A stretch of DNA of 64,000 nt from Dictyophora rubrovolvata (Eukaryota; Basidiomycota; Agaricomycetes; Phallales; Phallaceae). Under the pieces are notes generated by a model. It had not been told where the DNA came from, made no database searches, and saw only the letters and a program-made list of their open reading frames with translations. The DNA is taken from positions 1,054,001-1,118,000 of the forward strand of contig CP114117.1 in NCBI GenBank assembly GCA_029959195.1, read 5' to 3'. This document shows, in pieces, positions 35,204-48,571 of the stretch. Numbering within the stretch: the stretch's first letter is position 1; each line of letters starts with the position of its first letter. The position numbers and the translations under genes were made by a program.

Positions 35204-36289
35204 AACCTATATTGCGGATATGGTGGAAGGATGTGGTTTTTTTTTCTGGTTTGACAGAATTTTTCTTTCTTTCCTTCTTTTTTCGCGCTCTAGCCGGCAC
35301 CCCTTTCGTCTATCGTATATATATAATTTGCTCATTTTTTTTTTTTCTTTCGTTCTTTCCCTTTTTCCTCTCTCCTTTCTAGGATAACCTCCTTATCGCA
35401 CTCGCTCTTTTTGTGCGTTTCCAATATCTAATTTAGAAACGAAATTGTATTACCTCGTCGACACCACCTTTGACCTTTACCTTTGACCTTTTCATCCATC
35501 TTTCTCTGCACTCTCCTGTCTCACACAAACACATATGCATGCATTTTTTCCATATATCATTTGCCTATCATATTCGTGTTCCGATCCCTTTATAATTATG
35601 ATAATTAATCATTGCAAGTCTACGACCGATTACTTTTCTGTTAAACGGTATCACCTCTCCTCTTCCCTGACCAAAACTCTCCCCCTTTGCGAACGATCAT
35701 AACCACGTGCGCTCAGAACTTGTTTCGGAAAAAGCGGGGGCCCGGATTAATTTGCATCAATTATTGATCAATTATTTCAATACTTTATCGATCCCCTTTC
35801 CCCCTCACGTTATCGTTATCGTTATCAGTGACAGCAGTCAGCCTGAGTTTCGCTTCGCTTGTCAGTCGGTCCTATCTAATGTTTCTCGATCACTTGAGAA
35901 AAAGAACAGGTTACATTATCTATATGGCACTGTCATGGTGAATTTCTCTCTTTTTCGCAGTCACTAGTGCTTTTTCACGTGCATGTTTGTCACGTTCCAC
36001 TTCCCGCTCCGAGCGGGGGCCTAGAGGTGTTTCATCGGACAGACGGACAAATTGCACTTTTTTCTTCCTTCAAAGTTTGCCCGGCGTCGAGGCCGAACGT
36101 TGTCAGTGCATAAAGCATAATGAATCTCCGGCATGACGACATGGTAACAAAAGGAATGGTTTGACATTGGAGTGCTTTTCCATGCTTTACCTGTAAAGGG
36201 GGAACCGTTAGTCACTTTGCATTACTATTAGTTTGTTACCTACTATGCGATTATTTGGCTGGCCAAAGGTTGGAGCTCGTACTTGCAGT

Positions 36290-37190
36290 TCAATCAACAT
36301 AATCTATACGCATCTCGTGCTCGCGAAATGGTTCCATGATGATTTCATCAGAGACGATGTCGAACACTAGAGCTCGCTGGTTCCAAATTCCGGGTGATAA
36401 CCGTGCCACAACGTCCGCGGCAAAGCAAAGCAAAGCAACGCCCACCGTTATAATAATTCCGAGTCCCTACGTAAAAAAAAATGCCCGAAGATGCATTGTA
36501 TATGTTCATATTTTCGTCGCGATAGTCTTCTCAGGCTCATTTAGTGACGAGGGCAGCCAATCTCGGGTATGGATCCTGCCACCGGCTCCGGAACGGAACC
36601 CACGATATGGTAACATAATCATTATCATTATGTAATCCGATCATACATATCCCGAATGCCGATGCCTCTTGCCCATAGGCACAGGGATCATCAAGATTGT
36701 CATTGTTTTTGTTTTTGAATGTTATAGTCGAGTATAACGTCCTGTATTCTATGTGCAATTTATTCGTCAATTTTGGAACAAATATATCCCCTTTTAGGCT
36801 ACTGGACAGTGCGTGATTCGCTTCAAAGTACCCGACTCAACTCACCCACACTTTGACCGCTTCTCAGCAGCTGTTCATATGACCTATCACACAACTGCTA
36901 TTATGCCACTCGGTTATGAGATTCTAGATCCAGTGACGTGAATTATCATGCGGCTCGACCCCAGCACAGTACTCACGCGTATGCCTGCTACATTCTTTCC
37001 AACGGGTATCAACAAAACCACAAATCGAGCATGCTCCATGCGCAAGACAACATTCTCCTCGAATCGCTTTGTTCAGCTTAATATCTAACCTATGCGTAAA
37101 AATGTAATTAATCCTATATTCGGAATGTGATTTCGCCAAAGAGGCGCGACAGGCGGAGCACACAACCACCGCCTCTGCTAATAGTATGAG
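36290..37190 (-). other. Possible exons of an unrecognised minus-strand gene
   Basis: Two open stretches stand out. Near 36924-37190 a Cys/His-rich segment reads VVVCSACRASLAKSHSEY and later RGECCLAHGACSICGFVDTR, with paired CxxC motifs spaced like a zinc-binding module; a GTGAGT donor follows its ECSRHT end. Its apparent start Met codons are encoded by the CATA repeat, so an upstream splice acceptor (TATTAG, near 37187) is more likely than a true start. At 36466-36290, directly after a poly-T plus ACGTAG acceptor, 58 codons run to TGA and include TVGVALLCFAADVVARLSPG and FREHEMRIDYVD. I could not connect the two with a clean intron, so this may be a gene, a decayed gene, or chance. Confidence 0.2.
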
Positions 37191-37194
37191 TATT

Positions 37195-37216
37195 ATACAT
37201 ACATACATACATACAT
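37195..37216. repeat. CATA tetranucleotide microsatellite
   Basis: Five tandem ACAT units. Confidence 0.85.
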
Positions 37217-38539
37217 GTACATATGACACTTTCCCCTCTGTTGTTCTATTTCCAGGCGAGTATTCGCATGGGCATACGCTTTTTTTTATTCTCTAGAATT
37301 CAAACCGGAATGGAATTATTATTTATTAGCGTGAGTTTTTCTTCTTCTAGCCTGAGTAGCCCGTCCCAGCTCTTCTCTCACAAAAATTTCCCCTTTTTTC
37401 TTCTCCTTCCCTCAATTAAGCAGGCTGAATCACGAACACCAGGAATTCAGCCTTGGCAATTATAAAATTACCCATCACACATATATGCCGTTCCGACGCT
37501 AAAAGGCTGTTCTTAAACTTCTCCGCTCATCCTTCTACATTTGGGCAGGATATTTTTTTTTTCCGTTTCTCTTTCTCTTCGGCATCCGAACTTCGCACTT
37601 TTAAAGCTTCTTTCCTCACGTACGATTCCGGCTACCAACCAGAGCTGACGACTTCGGCAAGTTCTCAACATAAATAAAGGACGGGCTCTACGAATGCATG
37701 TTATACTGATATAGCAAACCAACATACACGATTTGGGAAAAACGTTTAAATAACTATCATCCTTTCTCGAATCCACATTCTTCATCAATGAATTGAGAAC
37801 CGTCTCGGCTGATCACCCGTTGTCCGTTGAACCTAACCTTCGATCGCAAACATGATCTCCCACCACTTTGCCCCCCTTTTTTTTGTTTCAAAGTTACGGC
37901 TGGTTCTGATGGGGACCATGTATTCGAAGTACTCAATCAGATATTAATAATAGAGCTACTATCTAGGTCGAATTCTCGTTACAGAAAAGATTCCGGTTCC
38001 GAAATACTTTGTTCCATTTTCAACGAGACACGCTCTCAAAAGGGCTAAAACGCAGTCATGTAAGGAATATTTTTGGAAAAAACACATTTTTCATATTTTA
38101 ACGACCAAGGAAACTTCCGAAAAGTTTGCCACACTGGCTCTAGTCTTAATAGTGTTCTTTGTTTTTGAATTTCCAGATCCTTATGGAGCAGTCCGATTGC
38201 CCCGCGAACTTTAAACTTTCAAGGGGCATCGAGGGGTAAGAATTCTGTTATGTGATGCCGAGAGTATATATATTCAGTTCTGGCGCAGAAGGAAGCAAGC
38301 TTGATGTGAAGGTTCTTCATTCGGAGGGGTGAAATCGCTGAAATAAGAAACAAACAAACATATCACTGACCGACCAATGGATCTGATATATTGATGCACA
38401 CTTGTGCAAATCTAAATGCAGAAAACTGAAAGTTTTGGTTGAATAAAATAAATCTTGTGATTATGCCGCTGCCAGTACCATTGTACGGGTCCGCATCGAA
38501 TGTTCTTCTCCCACCCACCTCGAGTTTTCGAAGTGTAGA

Positions 38540-40796
38540 CTACAGCTCATCGTGCGTTCTGTCCTCATCCGTACTACCTTCAACAGCTTCATCATCATCA
38601 CGGTCCTCCAAATGAGCTTCATTCCCTAATTCGTGTAAAATCTTCTCCAACGTCGTCTTATCCAAACCCATTTTTCTCAAAAATCCGCCGTCGCCTGAAA
38701 GTTCATCGTCCCGATCTTCGGTTGATTGTTCGTTGACGGATTCAAGGTCCAACGCGAAGAACTTTACACCATCACCTTCATCGCCCTCTACCTCAATTAC
38801 ATTGATACCTTGGTCTTTCATATCGAATTCATCACCCAAGTTAAGCACTTTACCCATCATTTTCCCGAACGCCTTTTGAAATATCATGTTTAACGCGTCG
38901 AGATCCTTATTGTTCTTGTTATCATTGTTATCATTAGTGCTACTCCCCTGTTCGCCATGCTTGGTGGGTGGGAGAGTAGGTGGGCGGGGGATACGTCGAA
39001 AGGGATGCTTGAACTTGTCCTGTTCCTGTTCCTGCTCCTCAGATGACGACGATGAAGAATCTGACCCGTCGTCGTTCAAGACTTCTCGACATTGAATCTC
39101 CGCCTCTGGAGCTTGATCTAATTGCGATTTAAATCCCGGTTCACCACAAAGACGTGGCGTATGAATTACAAGAACATATTCGCACGTCTGCGTCTCCTTG
39201 ACGAACATAATCGTATCCGTCATGGTCATTGAACAATGGAACTGCCAAGAAAGCAGTAAGTAAAAGAGTGAAAAAAAATAACCAAAAAAAAAATGAAGAA
39301 TAAGAGGGAAGGGAAAAACAAGCGAATAAGATTTTAATTTTAGATGATATCAGTTCTAGATCGTTCACCACCACACGCCCGTTCTTTTTTTGGAAAGAAG
39401 TAAGGTACATACCTGTACTTCAACCTCACGAGGTCGTCCTGTTTTGTCGCAAGGGGTTCCATCACCCCATCGCTGAACCAAATAGCGCTGTCCGGCCGCC
39501 TGATGATGTGCTAATTCAAGGTTGTTGGCGATGGCAAGCTCGTCCTGGGGGGCGTTTTCGCTATCTATATCGTCATTTGCCAAAGGGGATCTTCCTAATG
39601 TATATGATTCCCACTACAAAAACAAATTGGGGCAAGAGATAGAGAAAGAGAGGGGGGAACGGCGGGGGAAGGGAGAAAGATAATTAATTAATGTCCAAAT
39701 TGGTTCAGAACGATACCAGTTAAACTTTACATCGGAAATAAAATAGAATAAACTACACACCTCAGGGTCCTCTTCCACGACACGAGCTCCTGGGAAAAAG
39801 TGAACAAGGAAGGGAAATTCGCAGAAAGAGGCCGTAATTGTGTTGAAAAAAATGTATGAAGAGAATTTCCCGGAGCCAGCGGAAGCAAAAAAATAAAATA
39901 AAAAAGTCAAAAACAAGTTAGAAAATAGGCATAAAACGGAACGGGAGGTGATAAAACAAAAACTCAATCAGTACGAGTAAAATTTGGCGGGGATCAGGGA
40001 GACACTACCTGTAGCATGATGGTGGTGAGTAACAGGGAGTTCCCTAAATTGTCTGACATGAACATTATGACAGTATGAATACGTAAACCATGCTTGGCGA
40101 TACTAAGGGGAAGATTGAAATTTTTCAGCAGGGAGCTGGGAAAGGACAAAATAAAATGGAGACTTCACATATAAACATGTGCCAGATAAAGGCTGCAGAA
40201 GGGTCCAGCTGTGAGTAGGAGTAATTGGAGCTTGATCCTCCGTTGGGGGCTCCGAGAGCACTGATGGAGGAGGGGGTATGAGGCACAGGTAAGATTTCTG
40301 GCCGATACGCAATAGTTCTAGCGCAGGCGAGGATGACGACTCGTCAGATACGCGTTCTTCTTGCTGATCCGATACAATTGGAAGTTGAGACTAGATTGTA
40401 ATTGTTTTTTGAGTTTATAAAAAAGCACGGGTGAAAATAAAAATAAAAATAAAAAGAATTGTATTTTTCAGCCTTGTTTTTTTTTTGCGTATTTTTTTTG
40501 GTTCTAATCGGGAATAGCACAAAACGTACATCCTGTGTTGATTCGGGAACACTTCCAGATTCTATTCCTTTAAGATGAAGAGGTTGCCATTGATCAAGAA
40601 ATTCTTGTTGACCACCTTTTAATCCATCAGAAAGCCAACGAAGAGCGGTATGATTTTCGACCGGGGAGAGATTCTTGAGAAAAGATACACGGTATTTTGG
40701 AAATGCATAGATGTCTTTAGGAAGAGAATGATGTTGTGCATAGTTTGCAGATGCCGAAAAGACAGAAACGAGAAGAGAAAACAGGAGAGTATGCAT
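38540..40796 (-). CDS. YOS9: OS-9/Yos9-type ER quality-control lectin
   Basis: ER lumenal lectin of the HRD ubiquitin-ligase system; its MRH domain reads trimmed mannose glycans on misfolded proteins for ERAD. Start at 40796 with a clear signal peptide (MHTLLFSLLVSVFSASANYA). Mature start HHSLPKDIYAFPKYRVSFLK matches the family's DIYAFPKY motif. The MRH domain spans several exons: PLSGTCLY then YRQAWFTYSYCHNVHVRQF, GQRYLVQRWGDGTPCDKTGR, VQFHCSMTMTD, TCEYVLVIHTPRLC. The C-terminal half is acidic (Ser/Asp runs, QEQEQEQ) and ends HDEL, the ER retrieval signal. Introns of 50-150 bp; those near 39235-39410 and 39610-39770 are longer than usual for this window. Confidence 0.9.
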
Positions 40797-41979
40797 AAGA
40801 AGCTGTTGGCTCGGAGCAGAAGGCTGGTATCGTCGTGAATTTGTTACATAAGCCCGGGAACGCCGAAATGAACTGTTGTTGTGCCGAAAAAGGCCGAAGC
40901 GAGAACTCCGCTCACAAAAAAAGAACTCCGACATGGAGTACTGTAGATTGCCGATGCCGAACCTCCGCTGGTAACATCCGCTTGGAGAAGAGATCTAAAA
41001 ATTTAAATGGCATACGTCGAGAGGGATGGTAATCGTTTTTATTGGAAGGCAAACAATGAAATGAGTGTATTCGGGCACTAAACAAAATTCTTCGGAAAAT
41101 CTCGCATAGAAAAATATGACATGTGCACACGGATCCATGTGGACCGGTACAGCCAGAATATTCCCATGTCGCCAGTGGGGAGGGGCTAGAGAGAGGAGGT
41201 CAGACAGGAGCGAGAAACACAAGGATTTGAATTTAAAGAATATAAATTTACGACGTGTAATATGTAATAAATATATGGGGAGGGGAGAGGGGGCATTCCC
41301 CGCACGGAAAGATCCGGTGTGGGGAGGGAAACAAAGAGCATGTATGTGCTTGGTATTATTATCATTGCACGTATACATAATGTATGCAGACTAGTTTAGT
41401 ATGCAAGCAATCAATAAACATCAGAGCAACTCCTTGTCGACAGAAGAAGCTTGCCGAATACGAATAGATGAGGACAATAATAAAATATATATATGTAGAT
41501 ATCATATAGATATAGTACATAAGGATATCGATAAAATAAATGTATATAAATATAAAGGATTAAAAAATTATAATTCCAATAACACAAATACGCATAAACA
41601 CATTTAAAATATTATAAAATATAATCTATTTTCCAGAACGCCTTTCCTCTTTCTCCTCCTCGAATACATAATTGTCCTTTTTCTTTCTGCGCACCTCCCT
41701 GGATACTACCCAAGTACTCTCCAGTATTCAAGCCTTACTAGCGGGGTTGTCGTCCCCTTCGCCGGTACCTTCGAAATCAACCACAGCTCTCCCTTTTTCT
41801 CCTTGTCTGTTCTTTTTGTTTTCTGGTGTTTTGTTGAATCTGCCTCTTATCTAATTATCAGCTTGGGTGTCTTTCTCTCCGGGCGGTTGTCTCAATAGCC
41901 TGCGTTTTCCTCGGCCCCTGCAAAGTCTTTTTCCGCGTTATTATTTCTCTCCTCCATACACTTACTCTTCACGCTCAAT
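40797..41979. other. Divergent intergenic region, partly very AT-rich
   Basis: Promoters of OS-9 (minus) and the AT-hook gene (plus). The segment 41455-41630 is strikingly A/T-rich with many ATA and TAAA steps; 41640-41970 is CT-rich leader. No gene or RNA recognised. Confidence 0.45.
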
Positions 41980-42675
41980 ATGTCCGCCAAAGAACAGACT
42001 GATGAACCATCAACGGCGTTACAGCACCATCCCGGCGACGCTGAGGAGAAGGCGGGATCCGAACAACGCATGTTTCTCTTCCTGTTTCTCTCTCACGCAT
42101 TCTTCACGTGCTAATACTGCCTATATCATATCATCTCATTTCATCTACTCCCTCTAAGCAGGCCAACTTAAGCGTTCTCGCGGTCGTCCAAAAGGTTCAA
42201 CAAATAAGAAGCGACCAGTAGCAGAGTCCTCAAATGCCCAATCCGCTGAGGGAAAACAACATCGAAAACGGGGACGACCGCCAAAGGTATGGTAATTTAT
42301 TTTGCTTCCATACTTCTTAATAGCATTTTGACGTCTGCCATTTATTATTATTTCTCTTTCTCTTTCTCTTTCTCAATACTCCTTTCGTTTGATTCCGGCG
42401 GGGGGATACAGAATCAGAATGTGACAAAACTTCAGGACACTGAAGACGGCGAACCACCTCGCAAGAAACGAGGCCGGCCTCCCAAAATTACTACAGCAGA
42501 ATCATCTGCCAAGCAGAAAGGTCAAGACGATAATAACGACGATAACGATGACGGCGCTGATTCAGAAATTCAGCCCACAACCTCTGCAACTTCCGAATTC
42601 GCTCCCGATGGCCCATCGACATCCGCTGCTCCTATTCCGAGGAAACGAGGCCGTCCACCAAAACCGACATCATGA
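41980..42675 (+). CDS. HMGA-like AT-hook protein with four hooks
   Basis: Probable chromatin protein binding the minor groove of AT-rich DNA. Three exons (41980-42067, 42162-42286, 42412-42675) give about 158 residues. Start MSAKEQTDEPSTALQHH. Four AT-hooks: KRSRGRPKG, KRGRPPK at the end of exon 2, KKRGRPPK in exon 3 and RKRGRPPK just before the C terminus (KPTS). The linkers are acidic (DDNNDDNDDGAD) and Ser/Thr-rich, as in HMGA proteins. No other domain is present. To join exons 1 and 2 in frame the first intron must start GCATGT rather than GT, giving QRQLKRSRG; every GT donor available leads to a frame that stops at once. Compare high-mobility-group I/Y proteins; specific orthology unknown. 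Confidence 0.78.
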
Positions 42676-43123
42676 CTCACATGTACATCTCATCTCTTAT
42701 GCTTCGTTTGAAAGAACCACGGTGCACCACTGTTTGACGATCCCTTCTATCGTCAAACCTAATGCGCGTTATCTTTTATCCCCACCCATTCCCATCTCCT
42801 CGGATACCCAAACACCGCCAGCAACGATAAATTCTTTTACACGCTTCCTTTGCCCTTCGTCCCCGAACCATTCTTTTATTATCCTCGCTTGCCCCAGTCT
42901 TATTACTGTTGTTGTTCACTCGATACACTCCTCCCTCTCCTAAAGTGGCTCGCTCTGTAACTCTGTTTATTGCGCTTTGTTTTCATATCCCTTTTCCTTT
43001 TCTTGTTACAATGGACTGGTCTCCCTCAATCCATGGACATTTTCTCATGACTCGGTCCGCCCGGGTTTGAGACGCCGGCGGCGAGGACGAGGTCCAATAT
43101 TATTTGCTTTCTTTTTTAGCTAA
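42676..43123. other. Convergent intergenic region
   Basis: 3' flanks of the AT-hook gene (plus) and KMO (minus). Pyrimidine-rich; no gene or RNA seen. Confidence 0.45.
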
Positions 43124-45297
<2,174 letters not shown>

Positions 45298-45560
45298 TTT
45301 TAGACTGCAGGGATCGTGTTCGCCAATGAATTTGATAGTGGCTGCAGCTTCGAAATGCCGTTGGCAAACAATCGATCGTGACGCGTGACGAGGTTTTTTT
45401 CGTGACAGTATCAATTGATGGTTCTTCCACAGTCGAACCAGAAATTCTTTGGCCTTTTTTTTGGTTTCAATTAATGAACGTATATATAGAGGTCATATCC
45501 AGAAGACAAACTTCCTTTCCTCCCACTTTCTTTTAACTTTTCCAAGAAGATTGCACAGCT
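45298..45560. promoter_or_regulatory. Shared promoter of KMO and kynureninase genes
   Basis: 263 bp between the divergent start codons of two consecutive enzymes of one pathway. A TATATATA stretch lies at 45480-45488, about 75 bases before the kynureninase ATG, followed by a CT-rich leader. Co-regulation is inferred from arrangement, not shown. Confidence 0.6.
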
Positions 45561-47330
45561 ATGCAGCTTGACGACGCCATTGAACTAGATCTCAACGACA
45601 AGCAGAAATCATTTGACGCTAGTTTTGTTCTTCCAACTAACAGAAGTATTGGCGCCGAAAAAGTTGCTGCAGATGCAGGTGAGTAATGACGGCTTCATTG
45701 ATTTAATGCATATGAACATTAAATGTAGTTGACAACCCTTGCGTTTATTTTTGCGGTAACTCGCTCGGTGCAATGCCAAAAAGAGCTGCCGAAATAGTTA
45801 AAGAAGAGCTAGAAATCTGGGGATCTCGGTACGCTATCGTTCCTTTCTGTTATATTCTTTCTTCTTCTATAGCCTCATCCTTTTTTCTCAAAAGGGGCGT
45901 TGAAGGTCATTTCTCTCATCCGAAACAAAGAGAGTGGAAAGATATCGCGACACACGCTGCTACTCATCTTGCTCCACTTATTGGTGGGTAACTATGATCT
46001 TTTATCAAATGAACCTTCTAGCTGAATCCAATACTTTTTCCTCCATTTCAGGAGCAAAGGAGAATGAAGTTGCTTGTATGGCTTCGCTAACCTCCAATCT
46101 CCATTTAATGATGCACACTTTCTATAAACCAACCACCAAGCGATACAAAATACTATGCGAATTTAAAGCCTTTCCTTCGGATCAGGTGCGGTAATATTGC
46201 CCTACTCGTCAACATCATTGTCAAAGAAGTATATTTATTGATTTCCATTTTGTTTCCTTTGACCGGCTTGGTTATAGTATGCCTTTACCTCCCAATCATC
46301 CCTGCATGGGTTCGATCCGAAAGACGCCATATTAGAGGTTCATCCTCGTCCTGGAGAATATACCATTCGCACGGAAGATATCTTAGACGTCATTAAAAGA
46401 GAAGGCCAATCAATAGCACTTGTCCTTTTCAGCGGCGTCCAATATTATAGTGGTCAACATTTCCAAATGGAAACCATTACAAAGGCTGCTCATGAACATG
46501 TGAGAAAGAAAAAAAAGACGTTTCAGAAACACAAAAGACGTGGCTGAGATTATTATCATTACTAGGGTTGCATCTGTGGCTGGGACCTCGCTCATGCAGT
46601 TGGCAACGTTCCGATGTTATTGCACGACTGGGGAGTCGACTTTGCCGTTTGGTGCTCGTATAAATACCTTAATTCTGGTCCGGGAACACTCGGAGGTCTT
46701 TTCATCCACGAAAAGTGGGATGAAGAACAGCCAAAGTTAGTAAGGAAAACATTATAAAGGGGACTCTGACATCCTGTTGATTGTTCCGGATGAACATGGA
46801 ATTAACACTTGTGTTTCATTAGGTTTGCAGGTTGGTGGGGTCATGATCCTGACACAAGATTTGATATGCCTCCCATTTTCTCACCCATACCTGGGGCTAA
46901 AGGGTTTGCTCAGTCCAACCCGGCCGTTTTGGCAACGGCTTGCCTACTAGGGTCACTTGAAGTCTTTAACGAAGCCGGAGGAATCCAAAACTTACGAGCT
47001 AAATCGATTCGGTTGACTAGCTATCTGGACAAACTTTTCCGTGCCTCCAAGTTCTTTGTGGGCGGTCCCATCGATGGGGAAACGAAACCCTGCTTTACCA
47101 TTATCACTCCCTTGAATGCGGAGGAAAGGGGTGCTCAACTTTCATTGCTTTTTGCTCCCATGGGTGTCATGCAAAAAATTGATAATGCATTGAAATTAAG
47201 GGGCGTTATCGGAGATGAACGTCGTCCGGATGTCATACGTCTAACCCCTACACCTCTCTATAATACATTCCAAGATTGCCGGAAGGCGGTCATTGCTTTG
47301 GAAAACTCATTTGAGGAACTGCAATTTTGA
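45561..47330 (+). CDS. BNA5: Kynureninase
   Basis: PLP enzyme cleaving 3-hydroxykynurenine to 3-hydroxyanthranilate and alanine. Start [20 protein letters not shown] at 45561. Exons: [15 protein letters not shown] (family N-terminal motif FxGNSLG), [79 protein letters not shown] and [16 protein letters not shown], where Lys in SYKYLN carries PLP. Then [40 protein letters not shown] and, near the end, [14 protein letters not shown]. All expected motifs are present over the usual length (about 450 residues), so it appears intact. Seven introns or so; stop at 47328-47330. Head-to-head with KMO, the preceding enzyme of the pathway. Confidence 0.95.
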
Positions 47331-48571
47331 TTCTGCAACAGGTAGATTCATTTTTACGTTAACTGTCGACAACTTCCCCAAAACTGAAGTTACCGGAAAA
47401 AATATTTAGATTCATATTGTTCCTTTGGCATCAGCGGCATAGCAGTATCATTGTTGTCGTTTTTTCCTGTAATTTCTTGATTTAGCCCATTAGGGGTCCC
47501 TCATAAAAGGGGGTGTATTCGAAGACACGACGGTTAAAATTTGTGCAGGATTTCGAGTTTGATGTAATGGACGAAGGCAACTTGACTCCTTCTGTCGTGC
47601 GTAATGCACATTCCCTTCCCGCGCTATTTTAAATTATCTCAGTGCGAGTATTCTCCGGCCTAATTTTACGTAGACCTGACTTCGACATGCGAAATTTGGG
47701 CGGGATGCGCTGCTTCTTTGGAAGTTGTGAAGTGAAACAATATAAACATATAAGGCCATATTTTCGGAAGGCTCCCACAAAGAGCTAGACCTCTAATGTA
47801 ACGGGAAAAAGCGAATCTTTGAGATCACATACAGCTTCCGATTTTTACCTGGAATGTCAGCTCCAATCGATGTATAGTATACAGTGCTGAGAAAAAGAAG
47901 GTAAAAAAGAATTTTATATGAAATTATTATTTTTGTTCGAGATAAAACAAAATCACACAGCATACGTATTTAGATGCAACTGTTGAGGTCTTGCAATAAA
48001 TAAATTGCCAGGAACATTTCTGGATCTTATATGATGGGAAATTAATTCAAAAATTGGATTTGCCACTGACAATGGGCTCTAGATTCCGAATTCTAAGGCG
48101 TATATTCAAACGAACTTTACTCGAAATGGCTTACGGGCTTCCGAACGCTGCCAAAACACATGTGCGGTTACAGTATAGTTATGTCTTTTTCCCCTTAGGC
48201 CCCAAAACAGCGGGGAAGGAGGGGAGCATCCTACGAACGTATAGAGAAATGAAGTTTCACGAGTAACTAGAAATAGTTGCGACATGATTATCCCTATATT
48301 GGCAACGCGCACCCTGATAAGCCTAAGCAAAGAGGGCGTTAGAGGTTTTACCAATGCTTCAAAATTGTGCCAATGAGTTGGAATTTGATACGCCAATTCA
48401 TGAGCCCCTTTAAAATAAAATAATTGTTATTGAAACAAGCCTAAAGTCCGATGAGAAAGTGAGATACACGGTTAATCTACTACTTGTGTACTAGTCTTGC
48501 TAAATCAAAGTCAGAATACAAATATATGCCTATAAATCACAAACGGAGGCGTGATATATCAAGGGAAAAAA
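47331..48571. other. Convergent intergenic region of 1.2 kb
   Basis: 3' flanks of kynureninase (plus) and the GST-like gene (minus). Open stretches are short and of random character; no RNA gene or repeat identified. Confidence 0.45.

Larger units (their letters stand above)
35204..38539. other. 3.3 kb region without a recognised gene
   Basis: Longest gap of the window, lying between convergent kinase and OS-9 genes. It begins T/C-rich (35240-35390). A CATA microsatellite and two minus-strand open stretches with protein-like composition are listed separately. No tRNA, rRNA, transposase or reverse transcriptase signature was seen on either strand. Confidence 0.4.

Noticed and set aside
41401-41607. 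68-codon plus-strand open frame in the AT-rich part of the OS-9/AT-hook gap
   Set aside because: Composition (Ile, Asn, Lys, Tyr) simply reflects AT-rich DNA; no conserved feature.
46500-46570. Lys-rich stretch interrupting kynureninase after TKAAHEH
   Set aside because: GTGAGA donor and ACTAG acceptor define an intron; the next exon begins GCICGWD in frame.
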